This document shows, piece after piece, positions 1 to 7,887 of a stretch of 35,994 bases of DNA; position 1 is the first letter of the stretch, and each line of letters opens with the position of its first letter. Made by a program: the position numbers and the translations under genes. The notes beneath the pieces are model-generated. The model searched no databases, was not told the DNA's origin, and was given only the letters and a program-made list of their open reading frames with translations. This stretch comes from Rickettsiales bacterium (lineage in GTDB: Bacteria; Pseudomonadota; Alphaproteobacteria; Rs-D84). The stretch spans positions 1 through 35,994 of the forward strand of contig JAISGC010000057.1 in the NCBI GenBank assembly GCA_031263295.1. Direction: 5' to 3'.

Positions 1-4
1 AGCT

Positions 5-151
5 GGTGTTCCCCTCCTTTGGAGGGGTGGCATTTTGCGAAGACACGAAGTGTCGTAGCAAAATGACGGGGTGGTGTGTCCAACGGGCACAGCTCGTTAT
101 CGCCACCACCCCGCCGCCTTCGGCGGCACCCCTCCAAAGGAGGGGAACACC
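5..151. repeat. GC palindromic element P1, copy 1 (complete)
   Basis: The outer arms are inverted copies of each other (GGTGTTCCCCTCC at the left, the complement ending GGGGAACACC at the right), and each arm contains the self-complementary core CCCCTCCTTTGGAGGGG. Between them lie a smaller hairpin (ACACGAAGTGT) and a GCCGCCTTCGGCGGC hairpin. A near-identical complete copy lies at 31973-32122 and a lone right arm at 829-878. Both complete copies sit directly upstream of a small secreted Cys-rich protein gene. Confidence 0.9.
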
Positions 152-195
152 CGTTGGACGGCACGGCCAAGAGAAACAAAAACAGGGAGAAAACT

Positions 196-735
196 ATGAA
201 AAAGTTCAATTATCAAAGTGCAAAGTTCAATGATGGCTTGCGGGAGCGCAGAGGCGCATTCGGCAAGCTATCATTGAACTTTGCAATTTGCACTTTGTTA
301 TTTTGCGGCGACGCAGTCGCCGCAAAGCTTTGCATGCGAAATCCGCCGAACGGCGGGAAGTTCACCAGAAACCCGACCGCGAATATCTGGGCCAACGGGC
401 CCGACTGCATGACCTGGTCGACCGGCGAAAACAGCGTTTCGGCCGAAACCGACCCGATGAAGCTCTGCCCGAATGTCAAAATGCACGGGGAATCGCGTTT
501 CATTTGGTTTTATAATGCAGCCGGGGAAAATCGGCCCGTCGCCGGAGAAAGCGCGAGCACCGAACCGGAGAAAGGCAGTTGCCTCTGCAAGATAAACTAT
601 CCTTTCCAAACGAAGTGGTTTCTGGTCGGACCGGACTATAATAGTTCCAATACCTGCAACCGGTGGTGCGGCAGCCTGTCGGTCCGTCCGAGCGACAGAA
701 ACTTTATAAAATATATCGGATTGGGGTTTGATTGA
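196..735 (+). CDS. Secreted Cys-rich protein, paralogue of the 32166-32603 product
   Basis: Unknown function; 179 residues. ATG 196 is chosen because AGGGAGA lies just upstream and the same RBS context precedes the paralogue at 32166. Residues 1-43 form a Sec signal peptide: basic n-region, hydrophobic LSLNFAICTLLF, and a DAVAA|KLC cleavage site. Most of this segment is encoded by repeat family A. The mature part is Trp- and Cys-rich, with Cys at 46, 71, 91, 129, 131, 154 and 158. Aligned with the paralogue it shares KLC/KMC, NIWANG-x2-C/KIWANG-x2-C, CLCKINYP/CHCRMTWP and a final C-x3-C. Even spacing of conserved Cys suggests a disulfide-bonded periplasmic or extracellular fold. No enzyme motif is recognised. 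It follows palindromic element P1, which may act as a mobile leader. Confidence 0.8.
   Translation: MKKFNYQSAKFNDGLRERRGAFGKLSLNFAICTLLFCGDAVAAKLCMRNPPNGGKFTRNPTANIWANGPDCMTWSTGENSVSAETDPMKLCPNVKMHGESRFIWFYNAAGENRPVAGESASTEPEKGSCLCKINYPFQTKWFLVGPDYNSSNTCNRWCGSLSVRPSDRNFIKYIGLGFD
214..297. repeat. Repeat family A hairpin, copy 1, coding for a signal peptide
   Basis: The left arm GCAAAGTTCAATGA and right arm TCATTGAACTTTGC are complementary; a short spacer ends GCATTCGGCAAGCT. It lies wholly inside the gene at 196 and encodes residues KFNDG through LNFAICTLL. The second copy (20305-20397) encodes the same peptide in the same frame in an unrelated gene. Confidence 0.9.
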
Positions 736-894
736 GCGGCCGGCGCGCCGCAAAGATAGCGGAGCGCAGGCGAACATCCAATAATCCCGAAGACCAACGG
801 GGCGAAGTTAGACAGAGCCAGCGACAAGCACCACCCCGCCGCCCTTCGGGCGGCACCCCTCCAAAGGAGGGGAACACCACGCGTCACGCATCGC
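736..894. other. Intergenic segment with an isolated right arm of P1
   Basis: It lies between two genes whose 3' ends face each other. Bases 829-878 match the right half of palindromic element P1 (CACCACCCCGCC through GGGGAACACC) with a single extra C and G in the inner hairpin. The GCCGCCCTTCGGGCGGC hairpin may help end transcription from both sides. Nothing else is visible. Confidence 0.7.
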
Positions 895-2241
895 CTAGTT
901 TTTAAGGAAGTGTTCCAGCCAGTGGTTGTCGATTTTGTTCGACTGGACATCCGCGGCGTCGAGCAGGCGCAACTGCAATGGCGCAGTCGTTTTCACGCCT
1001 TCTATCATAAACTCGCCCAATGCGCGGCGCGCCCGGCGGATGGCCGACGCGCGGTCGTCCGCGTGCACAATGACCTTGGCAATCATAGAATCATAATAAG
1101 ACGGGATTTTGTATCCAGGATAGCAGGCCGAATCCACCCGGACGCCGTATCCGCCCGACGGGCAGTATTGCGTCAGCGTTCCCGGGTTCGGCATAAATGT
1201 GTCCGGATCCTCCGCGTTGATGCGGAACTCTATCGCGTGGCCCTTGGGTTTCAGGTCTTTTTGCGCGAACGACAGCTTTTCGCCCATCGCTATCCGTATC
1301 TGCTCGCGGACCAAATCGACGCCGTAGACCATTTCGGTCACGGGGTGCTCGACCTGCAATCTGGTGTTCATTTCAAGAAAATAGAACTTGCCCTTCTCGA
1401 ACATAAACTCCAATGTTCCGGCGTTCGTATAGCCGAGTTTTTTCATGGCGGCGCCGCAGACCTTTATCATTTCCGCGCGCTCGTCTTCCGTAATCGCGGC
1501 CGCGGGGCATTCCTCCATAACCTTTTGGTTTTTCCTTTGCAAGGAGCAGTCGCGCTCGCCCACAATCGCGACATTGCCCTTTTCGTCGCCAAGCACCTGG
1601 AACTCTATGTGCCGCGGATGCATCAGCAGCTTTTCCATATAAATAGTGTCGTCGCCGAAGCCGGACCGCGCCTCGGCCTTGACCAGCTGGAACGATTCCG
1701 CGAGGTCGGCCGCCGCAAAGACCGCGCGCATCCCCTTGCCGCCGCCGCCGGCCGCCGCCTTTAACATAACCGGATAGCCGATTTTCTCGGCCCATTTTTC
1801 AGCCGACGCCAAATCCGCGACCGCGCCGTCCGAACCCGGGACGACCGGCAGGCCGCATTCAATCGCCGTTTTCTTCGCCGCGACCTTGTCCCCCATGCGG
1901 GCGACCATATCGGAGGTCGGGCCAATCCATTTCAGGCCGTGCTGCTCGACCTTTTTAATAAAGTCCGCCCGCTCGGAAAGCAGGCCGTATCCGGGATGAA
2001 TCGCGTCGCAATCGGTCAAAAGCGCCGCCGACAATATCGCCGCCTCGTTCAAGTATGAGTCCCGGGCCGCCGCCGGGCCTATGCAGACGGACTCGTCGGC
2101 CAAGGCCGCGTGCCGTGCGTCCGCGTCGGCCGTCGAATAGACCGCGACCGATTGGATGCCCATATCGCGGCAGGCGCGGACTATGCGGAGCGCGATTTCC
2201 CCGCGGTTGGCGATCAATATCTTTTTGATTTTCTTTGGCAT
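895..2241 (-). CDS. accC: Acetyl-CoA carboxylase, biotin carboxylase subunit
   Basis: 448 residues, full length for AccC. It carboxylates the biotin carried on AccB using ATP and bicarbonate, the first half-reaction of malonyl-CoA synthesis, in the cytoplasm. The N-terminal KILIANRGEIALRI motif, the ATP-grasp glycine loop KAAAGGGGKGMR, the EFQVLGD segment, the catalytic-site region FLEMNTRLQVEHPVTE, and the C-terminal FRINAEDP are all present. It lies downstream of accB, probably in one transcript, but a heptamer hairpin fills the gap. The accA and accD subunits are not in the window. Confidence 0.97.
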   Translation of the reverse strand: MPKKIKKILIANRGEIALRIVRACRDMGIQSVAVYSTADADARHAALADESVCIGPAAARDSYLNEAAILSAALLTDCDAIHPGYGLLSERADFIKKVEQHGLKWIGPTSDMVARMGDKVAAKKTAIECGLPVVPGSDGAVADLASAEKWAEKIGYPVMLKAAAGGGGKGMRAVFAAADLAESFQLVKAEARSGFGDDTIYMEKLLMHPRHIEFQVLGDEKGNVAIVGERDCSLQRKNQKVMEECPAAAITEDERAEMIKVCGAAMKKLGYTNAGTLEFMFEKGKFYFLEMNTRLQVEHPVTEMVYGVDLVREQIRIAMGEKLSFAQKDLKPKGHAIEFRINAEDPDTFMPNPGTLTQYCPSGGYGVRVDSACYPGYKIPSYYDSMIAKVIVHADDRASAIRRARRALGEFMIEGVKTTAPLQLRLLDAADVQSNKIDNHWLEHFLKN

Positions 2242-2255
2242 TTTGGACCTTTTTA

Positions 2256-2337
2256 ATGAATAAAGAATAATGAATAAAGAATAATATCAGTGTTTTAACG
2301 CGCCATATTTATTCTTTATTCATTGTTCTTTATTCAT
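2256..2337. repeat. Heptamer (GAATAAA) hairpin, family C, copy 1
   Basis: The left arm carries GAATAAA units with one GAATAAT variant, the right arm the complementary TTTATTC units, separated by about 25 bases. It fills the accB-accC gap. Its right end overlaps the accB stop codon, so the TGA at 2334-2336 comes from the repeat. The second copy is at 28480-28610. Confidence 0.9.
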
Positions 2338-2801
2338 TTTATAACCATAAGCGCGGTGCCGTATTCGACGGTTTCGCCGTCTTTGACCAGAATCTTGTCC
2401 ACGACGCCGTCCCGGTCCGCCTTTATCGGATTGTATGTTTTCATCGCCTCGACCAGGCACAAGGTGTCGCCCTTGGCGACTTTTCCGCCCGCCGTTACAA
2501 ACGGCTTGCTTTCCGGATCGGGCGCAAGGTAGACCACGCCGACCATGGGCGAGCAAACGCTGCCCGCGGGGGCCGCCGCATCGCACATTCCGCCGGAAAC
2601 GGCCGGATTTTCCGGCATCCGGGGCGCGGGCGCCGAAATGATGCCGGAACCAGTTGCCGCAGTTGCGACACAAATATTTTGTTTTGACAAGTGTATTTTA
2701 CGCGAAATGATGCCGAACAGGACCGATGTTTCGGTGGTGATTTCAGAAAGGCCCGCTTCGTCCATAATTTTGACCGCGGCCACTATTGATTTTTTTGACA
2801 T
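2334..2801 (-). CDS. accB: Acetyl-CoA carboxylase biotin carboxyl carrier protein
   Basis: 155 residues. It carries covalently bound biotin between AccC and the carboxyltransferase. The C-terminal biotinyl domain is intact with the modified Lys in LVEAMKTYNPI; the residue after the Lys is Thr instead of the common Met. The N-terminal part is the usual less conserved domain plus an Ala/Pro linker. ATG 2801 is preceded by AGGGA and a promoter at 2828-2855; an upstream in-frame extension runs through the promoter and is rejected. Its last codon and stop lie in a repeat arm. Confidence 0.95.
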   Translation of the reverse strand: MSKKSIVAAVKIMDEAGLSEITTETSVLFGIISRKIHLSKQNICVATAATGSGIISAPAPRMPENPAVSGGMCDAAAPAGSVCSPMVGVVYLAPDPESKPFVTAGGKVAKGDTLCLVEAMKTYNPIKADRDGVVDKILVKDGETVEYGTALMVIK

Positions 2802-2827
2802 AAGTTCCCTTTTTAACTGCGGGACCG

Positions 2828-2855
2828 ATTGTAGCAGATTTTTGGGGTTAGTCAA
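2828..2855 (-). promoter_or_regulatory. Sigma70-type promoter for accB-accC
   Basis: On the minus strand TTGACT (2850-2855), a 16-base spacer and TACAAT (2828-2833) lie 26 bases upstream of the accB ATG. Five of six bases match consensus in each box. Confidence 0.7.
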
Positions 2856-2861
2856 ATAGTT

Positions 2862-2955
2862 GGGGTTTGAGTTCGAGTTTGTGTGTAACATGCGTTGTCG
2901 ATTAAAGACAAACGCCATCGCAAGTTTCACTCAAACTCGAACTCAAACTCCAACT
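2862..2955. repeat. Hexamer (GAACTC/AAACTC) hairpin, family E, copy 1
   Basis: The left arm is GTTTGAGTTCGAGTTTG and the right arm its complement, separated by about 45 bases. It fills the space between the 3' end of dciA and the accB promoter. Other copies are at 12611-12670 and 27741-27832. Confidence 0.88.
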
Positions 2956-3251
2956 TACCTTACGACCACCTTCCCAATCGCCCCATACCCGAAGTATTTG
3001 TTGATTTTTTCGGCGATTTCCGGGGCGGAATACGAGATTTCCAGCCGCCGGGCCGGGTTTTTCGCCCGTATCGTCGCGGTTCGGTCCTTGACGCCGCGGG
3101 TTATTCTGACCAGTTCGGTATCCGGACCGACCAGCTCCGGCCAGCGCGCCGCAAGGTCGGCGTCGGACGCCTTGGCGCCGAGGCGGGACAAGAGCTTGTT
3201 TATCGCAGAGCCTATGAAAGCCGGGCGCGTGTCCCTTTTAATTGCCACCAT
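2955..3251 (-). CDS. DUF721 / DciA-type protein
   Basis: 98 residues. DciA proteins are the ancestral loaders of the DnaB replicative helicase; the alphaproteobacterial DUF721 branch is usually annotated only by domain. It matches that branch: an N-terminal RDTRPAFIGSAINKLL helix, ARWPELVGP, a central beta-strand region, and the terminal EIAEKINKYFGYGAIGKVVV. ATG 3251 has GGAGA six bases upstream inside queH, and the two genes overlap by 14 bases, which suggests translational coupling. A longer upstream start would run deep into queH and is unlikely. Confidence 0.85.
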   Translation of the reverse strand: MVAIKRDTRPAFIGSAINKLLSRLGAKASDADLAARWPELVGPDTELVRITRGVKDRTATIRAKNPARRLEISYSAPEIAEKINKYFGYGAIGKVVVR

Positions 3252-3765
3252 TGTATGTCTCCGAAAACTCGCAGCCGCAGTATTTTTGGCGGTAGCCGCC
3301 CGGTTCCGGCGCATAGCCGAAGTCCGCATCGATATATTCTATGTCCGAATCCGGGCCGAGGGCCGCGCGGGCCGCCCTGCGCACCTGGGCCGCGTCTTTA
3401 TGCGGGGAGACGCCGAAGACGCTGGCAATGCGTCCGCATCCGTTCGCGCGCGCCCAGTCCGCGCCGTATCGAAGCCGCATCGCGAAGCATTTTTCGCACC
3501 GCGCGCCGCGCTCGGGGTCTTTCTCGTGTCCGCGGACCGCCCGCAGCCAGGCCGCGTGGTCGTAACGGCTTGTCGCCCACCGGACTCCGAGCTTGTCGCA
3601 AAGCTTTATCTGCTCGTCCAGGCGCCGGTCGTATTCGGCGCGCGGGAAAATGTTCGGATTGTAAAACAGCACGCAGAAATCCGCGCCGTCCTTTTTGAGG
3701 CGCTTTACCGCCGCCGCAGAGCAGGGCGCGCAGCAGGACATCAAAAGGAGCTTGGAACTTTTCAT
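3238..3765 (-). CDS. queH: Epoxyqueuosine reductase QueH
   Basis: 175 residues. QueH (DUF208) reduces epoxyqueuosine to queuosine in tRNA, the last step of the pathway, replacing QueG in many bacteria. The metal-binding Cys set is complete: SCCAPC at residues 10-15, RCEKC at 89-93 and KYCGC at 161-165. The HEKDPERGARC and YRQKYCGC signatures are typical. The residue usually written as His before the CCAPC motif is Ser here. It overlaps dciA. It is preceded by a heptamer hairpin, so its promoter is unclear. Confidence 0.93.
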   Translation of the reverse strand: MKSSKLLLMSCCAPCSAAAVKRLKKDGADFCVLFYNPNIFPRAEYDRRLDEQIKLCDKLGVRWATSRYDHAAWLRAVRGHEKDPERGARCEKCFAMRLRYGADWARANGCGRIASVFGVSPHKDAAQVRRAARAALGPDSDIEYIDADFGYAPEPGGYRQKYCGCEFSETYNGGN

Positions 3766-3770
3766 ATATT

Positions 3771-3861
3771 TTAATGACTAATGACTAATAACTAATGTCT
3801 AATTACTAATAAAATGCCGCCGATTAGACACTAGTAATTAGTCATTAGTTATTAGTCATTA
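3771..3861. repeat. Heptamer (TAATGAC) hairpin, family D
   Basis: The left arm (TAATGAC, TAATAAC, TAATGTC units) and the complementary right arm (GTCATTA, GTTATTA units) flank a short spacer between tRNA-Cys and queH. This is the only copy of this unit in the window. Confidence 0.9.
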
Positions 3862-3869
3862 AAAACATT

Positions 3870-3943
3870 TGGAGGCCTGAGTCGGACTCGAACCGGCATA
3901 AACGGATTTGCAGTCCGGTGCATAACCCTTCTGCCATCAGGCC
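3870..3943 (-). tRNA. tRNA-Cys (anticodon GCA)
   Basis: Read on the minus strand, GGCCTGA pairs with TCAGGCC as the acceptor stem, followed by discriminator U73 and an encoded CCA. U73 is a CysRS identity base. The anticodon loop is CTGCAAA (GCA). The T loop is TTCGAGT. The T stem has one C-A mismatch and the outer anticodon-stem pair is weak. Confidence 0.95.
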
Positions 3944-3956
3944 TCGGCGGGGCCAA

Positions 3957-4586
3957 TCATACAACGGCCGCCGCGTTTTTGCAAGGGCATATCTTGGCGA
4001 CGGGACAATCGTCGCACTTTGGGCGCAGCGCCTTGCAGATATAGCGCCCGTGCATAACCATCAGGTGGTTCGCCAGATCGTGAAATCGCGGCGGGATGAT
4101 TTCGACCAGGCGGCGCTCGACCTTTTCGGGCGTGTTGTCCGCGGCGCCCGCCCAGCCGAAGCGGTGCGACAGGCGGAAAACATGCGTGTCTACGCCGATA
4201 TTCGGCGCGCCCCATAAAATGTTCGACACGACATTCGCGGTCTTGCGCCCTATGCCGGGCAATTTCACCAGTTCGTCGCGCTCATGGGGCAGGGCGCGGC
4301 CAAGCAGTTTTTCCGACAGCGCGATGATATTTTTCGCCTTGTTGTTAAAGAAAGAAATAGACTTGATAAAATCCTTTAATCCTTGCAAACCAAGGGTCAG
4401 AAACTTTTCGGGCGTATCGGCCGCGGCGAATAATGCGGGCGTGCAGGTGTTCACATGCTTGTCCGTCGCCTGGGCCGAAAGAATAACCGCAATCGCGAGC
4501 GTGAACTCGTTGGTGTAGTAAAGTTCGGTCCGCGCGTCAGAGCCGAACTTTTTCTTCATTGCGTTGAAATATTTTGTCGGATTCAT
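3957..4586 (-). CDS. nth: Endonuclease III (base-excision repair)
   Basis: 209 residues, full length. It is a DNA glycosylase/AP lyase removing oxidised pyrimidines. The helix-hairpin-helix LPGIGRKTANVV contains the catalytic Lys, and GVDTHVFRLSHRFG contains the catalytic Asp. The C-terminal Fe4S4 cluster is intact as C-x6-C-x2-C-x5-C. ATG 4586 directly abuts repeat family H, whose end GGGGTAGTGGAAAA supplies the only ribosome-binding sequence. The same arrangement is found at tsaE. Confidence 0.96.
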   Translation of the reverse strand: MNPTKYFNAMKKKFGSDARTELYYTNEFTLAIAVILSAQATDKHVNTCTPALFAAADTPEKFLTLGLQGLKDFIKSISFFNNKAKNIIALSEKLLGRALPHERDELVKLPGIGRKTANVVSNILWGAPNIGVDTHVFRLSHRFGWAGAADNTPEKVERRLVEIIPPRFHDLANHLMVMHGRYICKALRPKCDDCPVAKICPCKNAAAVV

Positions 4587-4660
4587 TTTTCCACTACCCC
4601 GTCTGCTCGCTCCGCTCGCAGCCACCCCTTCGCCAGCGAAGGGGAATTGCGCTCTGGAAT
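4587..4660. repeat. Dispersed element H, copy 1 (ileS-nth junction)
   Basis: About 72 bases containing the hairpin CCCCTTCGCCAGCGAAGGGG, ending at TTGCGCTCTGGAAT. It exactly fills the space between the ileS stop and the nth start. The other copy (32994-33071) fills the space between a lipoprotein gene and tsaE in the same orientation. Confidence 0.88.
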
Positions 4661-7600
4661 CTATATTTTTGTTATTCCAATTTCAAGCTTGTGGCCCTCG
4701 ATTTCCACACTAAACTGCGACGCGGGTTCGTAGGCTATCTCCGTCGCCAAGGCGTCCGCCGCGACCCGTGCTTCGTGAGCGCGGATCGCATCGACAATCG
4801 GCGCATCGCCAGAAACCGACAACTTTATCCTGTCCGAGACATCGAGATCCGCGGTTTTCCGCGAATCTTGGATAAAGCGCAACGCGTCGTTGGCGAGACC
4901 CTCGGCCGCCAATTCCGGCGTTATTTCGGTGTCCAAAACCACGACCGCCGTATTGTCTGGCAAGGCCGCGCCCGCTATGCCGTCCCGAACCCGAAGGCGG
5001 GTTTCGTATTCTTCGGGCAACAGGCCGAAGGCCGCCGGGTCGAAGTCTGGCCTTTTCGACGCGGCGATTATTTCTTTAAGTTTGCCGCCCAGCCGCGCGC
5101 CGATTTTCGGCGTCAAAAGGTAGACGAACTTTTCGGCGACCGCATCGGCATTCTCGCTGTGCCGGATTTCTTTTACATTCAGTTCGGAGGCGATTATCGA
5201 ATCAAACGCCGCATCAGCCGAGCCCGCGATTTCCAAGGACCGGAGCGGAAGCCGATTGCGCAGTCCGTGCTTTTCGCGCAGCTGTTTTCCAAGCGCTATG
5301 ACCGCGCGCGCGCGGTCCATTTTGTCTTCAAGCCCTCTGTCCTGCGGAAGCTTCGACACATCCGGCCAGTCTTCGAGATGCACGGACTCGCGGCCGGTCA
5401 AGGCCCTGAATATAAAATCCGCCGCCATCGGGAGATAGGGCGCCAAGGCCCTGCAAAGCGTCGTCAGAATCGTCCACAAGGTATCGAACGCGGCCGCATC
5501 CTTGCCGTCCCAGAATCTCGCGCGCGAGCGGCGGACATACCAGTTGTTGAGGATTTCCATAAAGTCTGCAAAAAGCGGTGCCGCGTCGTTTATCCGGTTC
5601 GCGTCCAAAAGCGCGGCCGCGCGCCCGACAAGGGTGCGCAGCTTCGACAGGATATAGCGGTCGAGAATATCGCCGCCATCCGCGGTTTGTTTGGCCTTGA
5701 CCGATTCCGCGTTGGCGTAAAGCGTGAAGAAATAAAACGCGTTCCAAAGCGGCGTCAGAACCTGGCCCGCGGCCTTGGATATATCCGCGCCGTCTTTCGA
5801 TATGGAAAGGTTGCCGCCGGATAAAATCGGCGAACTCATCAGGAACCAGCGCAGGCTGTCCGAGCCGAGGGTTTCGATAATTTCCATCGGGTCTGGGTAA
5901 TTCCTCTTGGATTTCGATAATTTCTTGCCCTCGGAATCCACGACCACTCCGTGGCAGACCGCCGACTTGAACGGAACATTGTCGAAAAGCGCGGTCGACA
6001 ATATCATCATATTATAGAACCAGCCGCGCGTTTGGGCTATGTATTCGACGATAAAATCCGACGGGAAATGATTGTCGAACCAGTCTTTGTTCTCGAACGG
6101 ATAATGCGCCGCCGCAAAGGGCATCGCGCCGCTCTCGAACCAGCAGTCCAGGACCTCCGGTATGCGGCGCATCGTCGATTTTCCGGTCGGATCGTCGGGA
6201 TTCGGACGCGTGAGGGCGTCTATCGCGGGCCGGTGAAAATCGGTAATTTCGACGCCGAAATCCCGCTCCAATTCCGCAACCGAGCCGTAGACATCGACGC
6301 GCGGATAGTTTGCATCGTCGGATTTCCAGACCGGTATCGGCGCGCCCCAAAAGCGCGACCGCGAAATCGCCCAGGGCCGCGCGCCTTCAAGCCATTTGCC
6401 CATTTGCCCGTCGCGGATGTGGCCCGGAATCCAGTCTATCTTTTGATTCAATTCGACCATTCGTCCTCGGATTTTCGGAACATCCACATACCAGCTGTTC
6501 AGCGGCATATTGATAAGCGGAACGCCCGTGCGCCAGCAATGCGGATACATATGCCTGTAAAGTTCCTTCTTTATCAAAACCCCGGCTTTTTTAAGATCTT
6601 CCACAATCGGAGCGATTGCGTCGAACACAAGCATTCCCGCGTATGGCCCGACCTGTTTCGTAAAGCGGCCCTTGCCGTCGACCGGCGCGCGCCAACTGAT
6701 TCCCCACTTGTCCATAACCGCAAGGTCTTCCTCGCCGAACGGCGCAATATGCACGATGCCCGTTCCGTCCTCGGTCGTTATGTAATCGGCCGAGACGACC
6801 CTGAACGCGCCCGGAGTATCCGGGAAGAAAGGAAACAGAGGCCGGTAAGTTTTTCCGACCAGTTCAGACCCCTTTATATTGCGGACGAATGCAGCATTCG
6901 CAAGCTGCTGCTTATATCGTTCGCGAGCCGCATCGCCGATTATATAAAGGCGGCCGTCCTCCTCCATAACCGCGTATTCTATGTCTTGCCCCACGCAAAG
7001 CGCGAAGTTCGACACCAATGTCCAGGGCGTGGTCGTCCAGGCCAGGATGCTCGCGGGCTTGCCGTCGATTTTATCGTCCAGCGCGAATGCGATTGTGACG
7101 GCCGTGTCGTCGCGCTCGCGATAGCAGTCGTCCTGGCGCGTTTCGGAATTGGATACTGTCGATTCCGCCCCGTATGAATACCATATCGAATAGGTTCCCT
7201 CGTAAATAAGGCCCTTGTCGTAAAGCTGCTTGAAGGCCCAAATCACGCTTTCGGTGTATTTCGCGTCCATCGTGCTGTAAGTCTTATCGAACTCTATCCA
7301 GCGCCCCATTCGCGTCAATATCTTCTCCCATTCCGAAACATACATTTGGACCCGGGTCCGGCAGACGGCGTTAAAGTCCTTTATGCCGAACTTTTCGATT
7401 TCGTTCTTGCCCGATATTTTAAGGTATTTCTCGGCGTCCAATTCCGCGGGCAGGCCGTGGCAGTCCCAGCCGATATTGCGCGGGACAAGCTTGCCGCGCA
7501 TAGTCTCGTATCGCGGTTTCAAGTCTTTTACATACGATGTCAAAATATGGCCGTAGTGCGGCAGTCCGTTTCCGAACGCGGGTCCGTCGTAGAAGACATA

Positions 7601-7729
7601 TTCCGGCGCGCCCGAGCGTCGTTCCAACGATTTCTTGAAGATGTTTTCTGTCTCCCAGAACGCCAGCATTTCGCGCTCCAACTTCGGAAAGTCCGGCTTT
7701 GCGGGGACATCTGGATAATATTTTGCCAT
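4661..7729 (-). CDS. ileS: Isoleucyl-tRNA synthetase, eukaryotic-like type
   Basis: 1022 residues. It charges tRNA-Ile in the cytoplasm. Class I signatures are LPHYGHILTS (HIGH) and KKLSKSKRNYPDP (KMSKS); the CP1 editing domain contains WTTTPWTLVSN. The LPHYGH and SKSKRNYPDP forms and the length fit the eukaryotic-like IleRS clade found in Rickettsiales and some other bacteria, not the usual proteobacterial type. Enzymes of that clade are generally insensitive to mupirocin (family knowledge). ATG 7729 begins MAKYYPDVPAKPDFP, about 10 bases after AAGG. Transcription appears to be controlled by an upstream leader peptide and terminator (7746-7828). Confidence 0.97.
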   Translation of the reverse strand: MAKYYPDVPAKPDFPKLEREMLAFWETENIFKKSLERRSGAPEYVFYDGPAFGNGLPHYGHILTSYVKDLKPRYETMRGKLVPRNIGWDCHGLPAELDAEKYLKISGKNEIEKFGIKDFNAVCRTRVQMYVSEWEKILTRMGRWIEFDKTYSTMDAKYTESVIWAFKQLYDKGLIYEGTYSIWYSYGAESTVSNSETRQDDCYRERDDTAVTIAFALDDKIDGKPASILAWTTTPWTLVSNFALCVGQDIEYAVMEEDGRLYIIGDAARERYKQQLANAAFVRNIKGSELVGKTYRPLFPFFPDTPGAFRVVSADYITTEDGTGIVHIAPFGEEDLAVMDKWGISWRAPVDGKGRFTKQVGPYAGMLVFDAIAPIVEDLKKAGVLIKKELYRHMYPHCWRTGVPLINMPLNSWYVDVPKIRGRMVELNQKIDWIPGHIRDGQMGKWLEGARPWAISRSRFWGAPIPVWKSDDANYPRVDVYGSVAELERDFGVEITDFHRPAIDALTRPNPDDPTGKSTMRRIPEVLDCWFESGAMPFAAAHYPFENKDWFDNHFPSDFIVEYIAQTRGWFYNMMILSTALFDNVPFKSAVCHGVVVDSEGKKLSKSKRNYPDPMEIIETLGSDSLRWFLMSSPILSGGNLSISKDGADISKAAGQVLTPLWNAFYFFTLYANAESVKAKQTADGGDILDRYILSKLRTLVGRAAALLDANRINDAAPLFADFMEILNNWYVRRSRARFWDGKDAAAFDTLWTILTTLCRALAPYLPMAADFIFRALTGRESVHLEDWPDVSKLPQDRGLEDKMDRARAVIALGKQLREKHGLRNRLPLRSLEIAGSADAAFDSIIASELNVKEIRHSENADAVAEKFVYLLTPKIGARLGGKLKEIIAASKRPDFDPAAFGLLPEEYETRLRVRDGIAGAALPDNTAVVVLDTEITPELAAEGLANDALRFIQDSRKTADLDVSDRIKLSVSGDAPIVDAIRAHEARVAADALATEIAYEPASQFSVEIEGHKLEIGITKI

Positions 7730-7745
7730 AATTTTCTGCCTTTTA

Positions 7746-7769
7746 TAAAAAACGGGCGCCCATGCGCCC
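7746..7769 (-). terminator. Attenuator terminator upstream of ileS
   Basis: On the minus strand GGGCGC, loop ATGG and GCGCCC form a six-pair GC stem followed by G and six T. It lies 26 bases downstream of the leader-peptide stop and 17 bases upstream of the ileS start. Repeated GGCGC segments between the leader peptide and the stem could form an alternative antiterminator. Confidence 0.85.
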
Positions 7770-7795
7770 CGGACCACGCCAAAGCGCCGCGCCGT

Positions 7796-7828
7796 TTATT
7801 CGATAATGATTATCTCTTTGTTAAACAT
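7796..7828 (-). CDS. Putative ileS leader peptide with four consecutive Ile codons
   Basis: Ten residues, MFNKEIIIIE, with Ile codons ATA ATC ATT ATC, then TAA. It lies between a promoter and the terminator at 7746-7769, upstream of ileS. This is the arrangement of ribosome-mediated attenuation: when Ile-tRNA is scarce the ribosome would stall on the Ile codons and the terminator would not form. ATG lies six bases after the -10 box, so the transcript is probably leaderless. The peptide is read directly; the regulation is inferred. Confidence 0.8.
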   Translation of the reverse strand: MFNKEIIIIE

Positions 7829-7834
7829 GCGCCG

Positions 7835-7863
7835 ATTATAGAACAACTTTTGATGGATTTCCA
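7835..7863 (-). promoter_or_regulatory. Promoter of the ileS leader
   Basis: On the minus strand TGGAAA (7858-7863), a 17-base spacer and a perfect TATAAT (7835-7840). The leader-peptide ATG follows after CGGCGC, which places the expected transcription start on the ATG itself. Confidence 0.7.
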
Positions 7864-7887
7864 GTTTTTTTATTATAGAATTATCGG

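Noticed and set aside
76..195. In-frame upstream extension of the first secreted protein (ATG 76)
   Set aside because: It would run through palindromic element P1 and bury the signal peptide; ATG 196 has the RBS conserved with the paralogue.
5951..7177. Long open frame antisense to ileS, and similar long antisense frames opposite topA, mrdA, accC and rodA
   Set aside because: They arise from GC-rich codon bias in the real genes; no RBS, and no recognisable protein.
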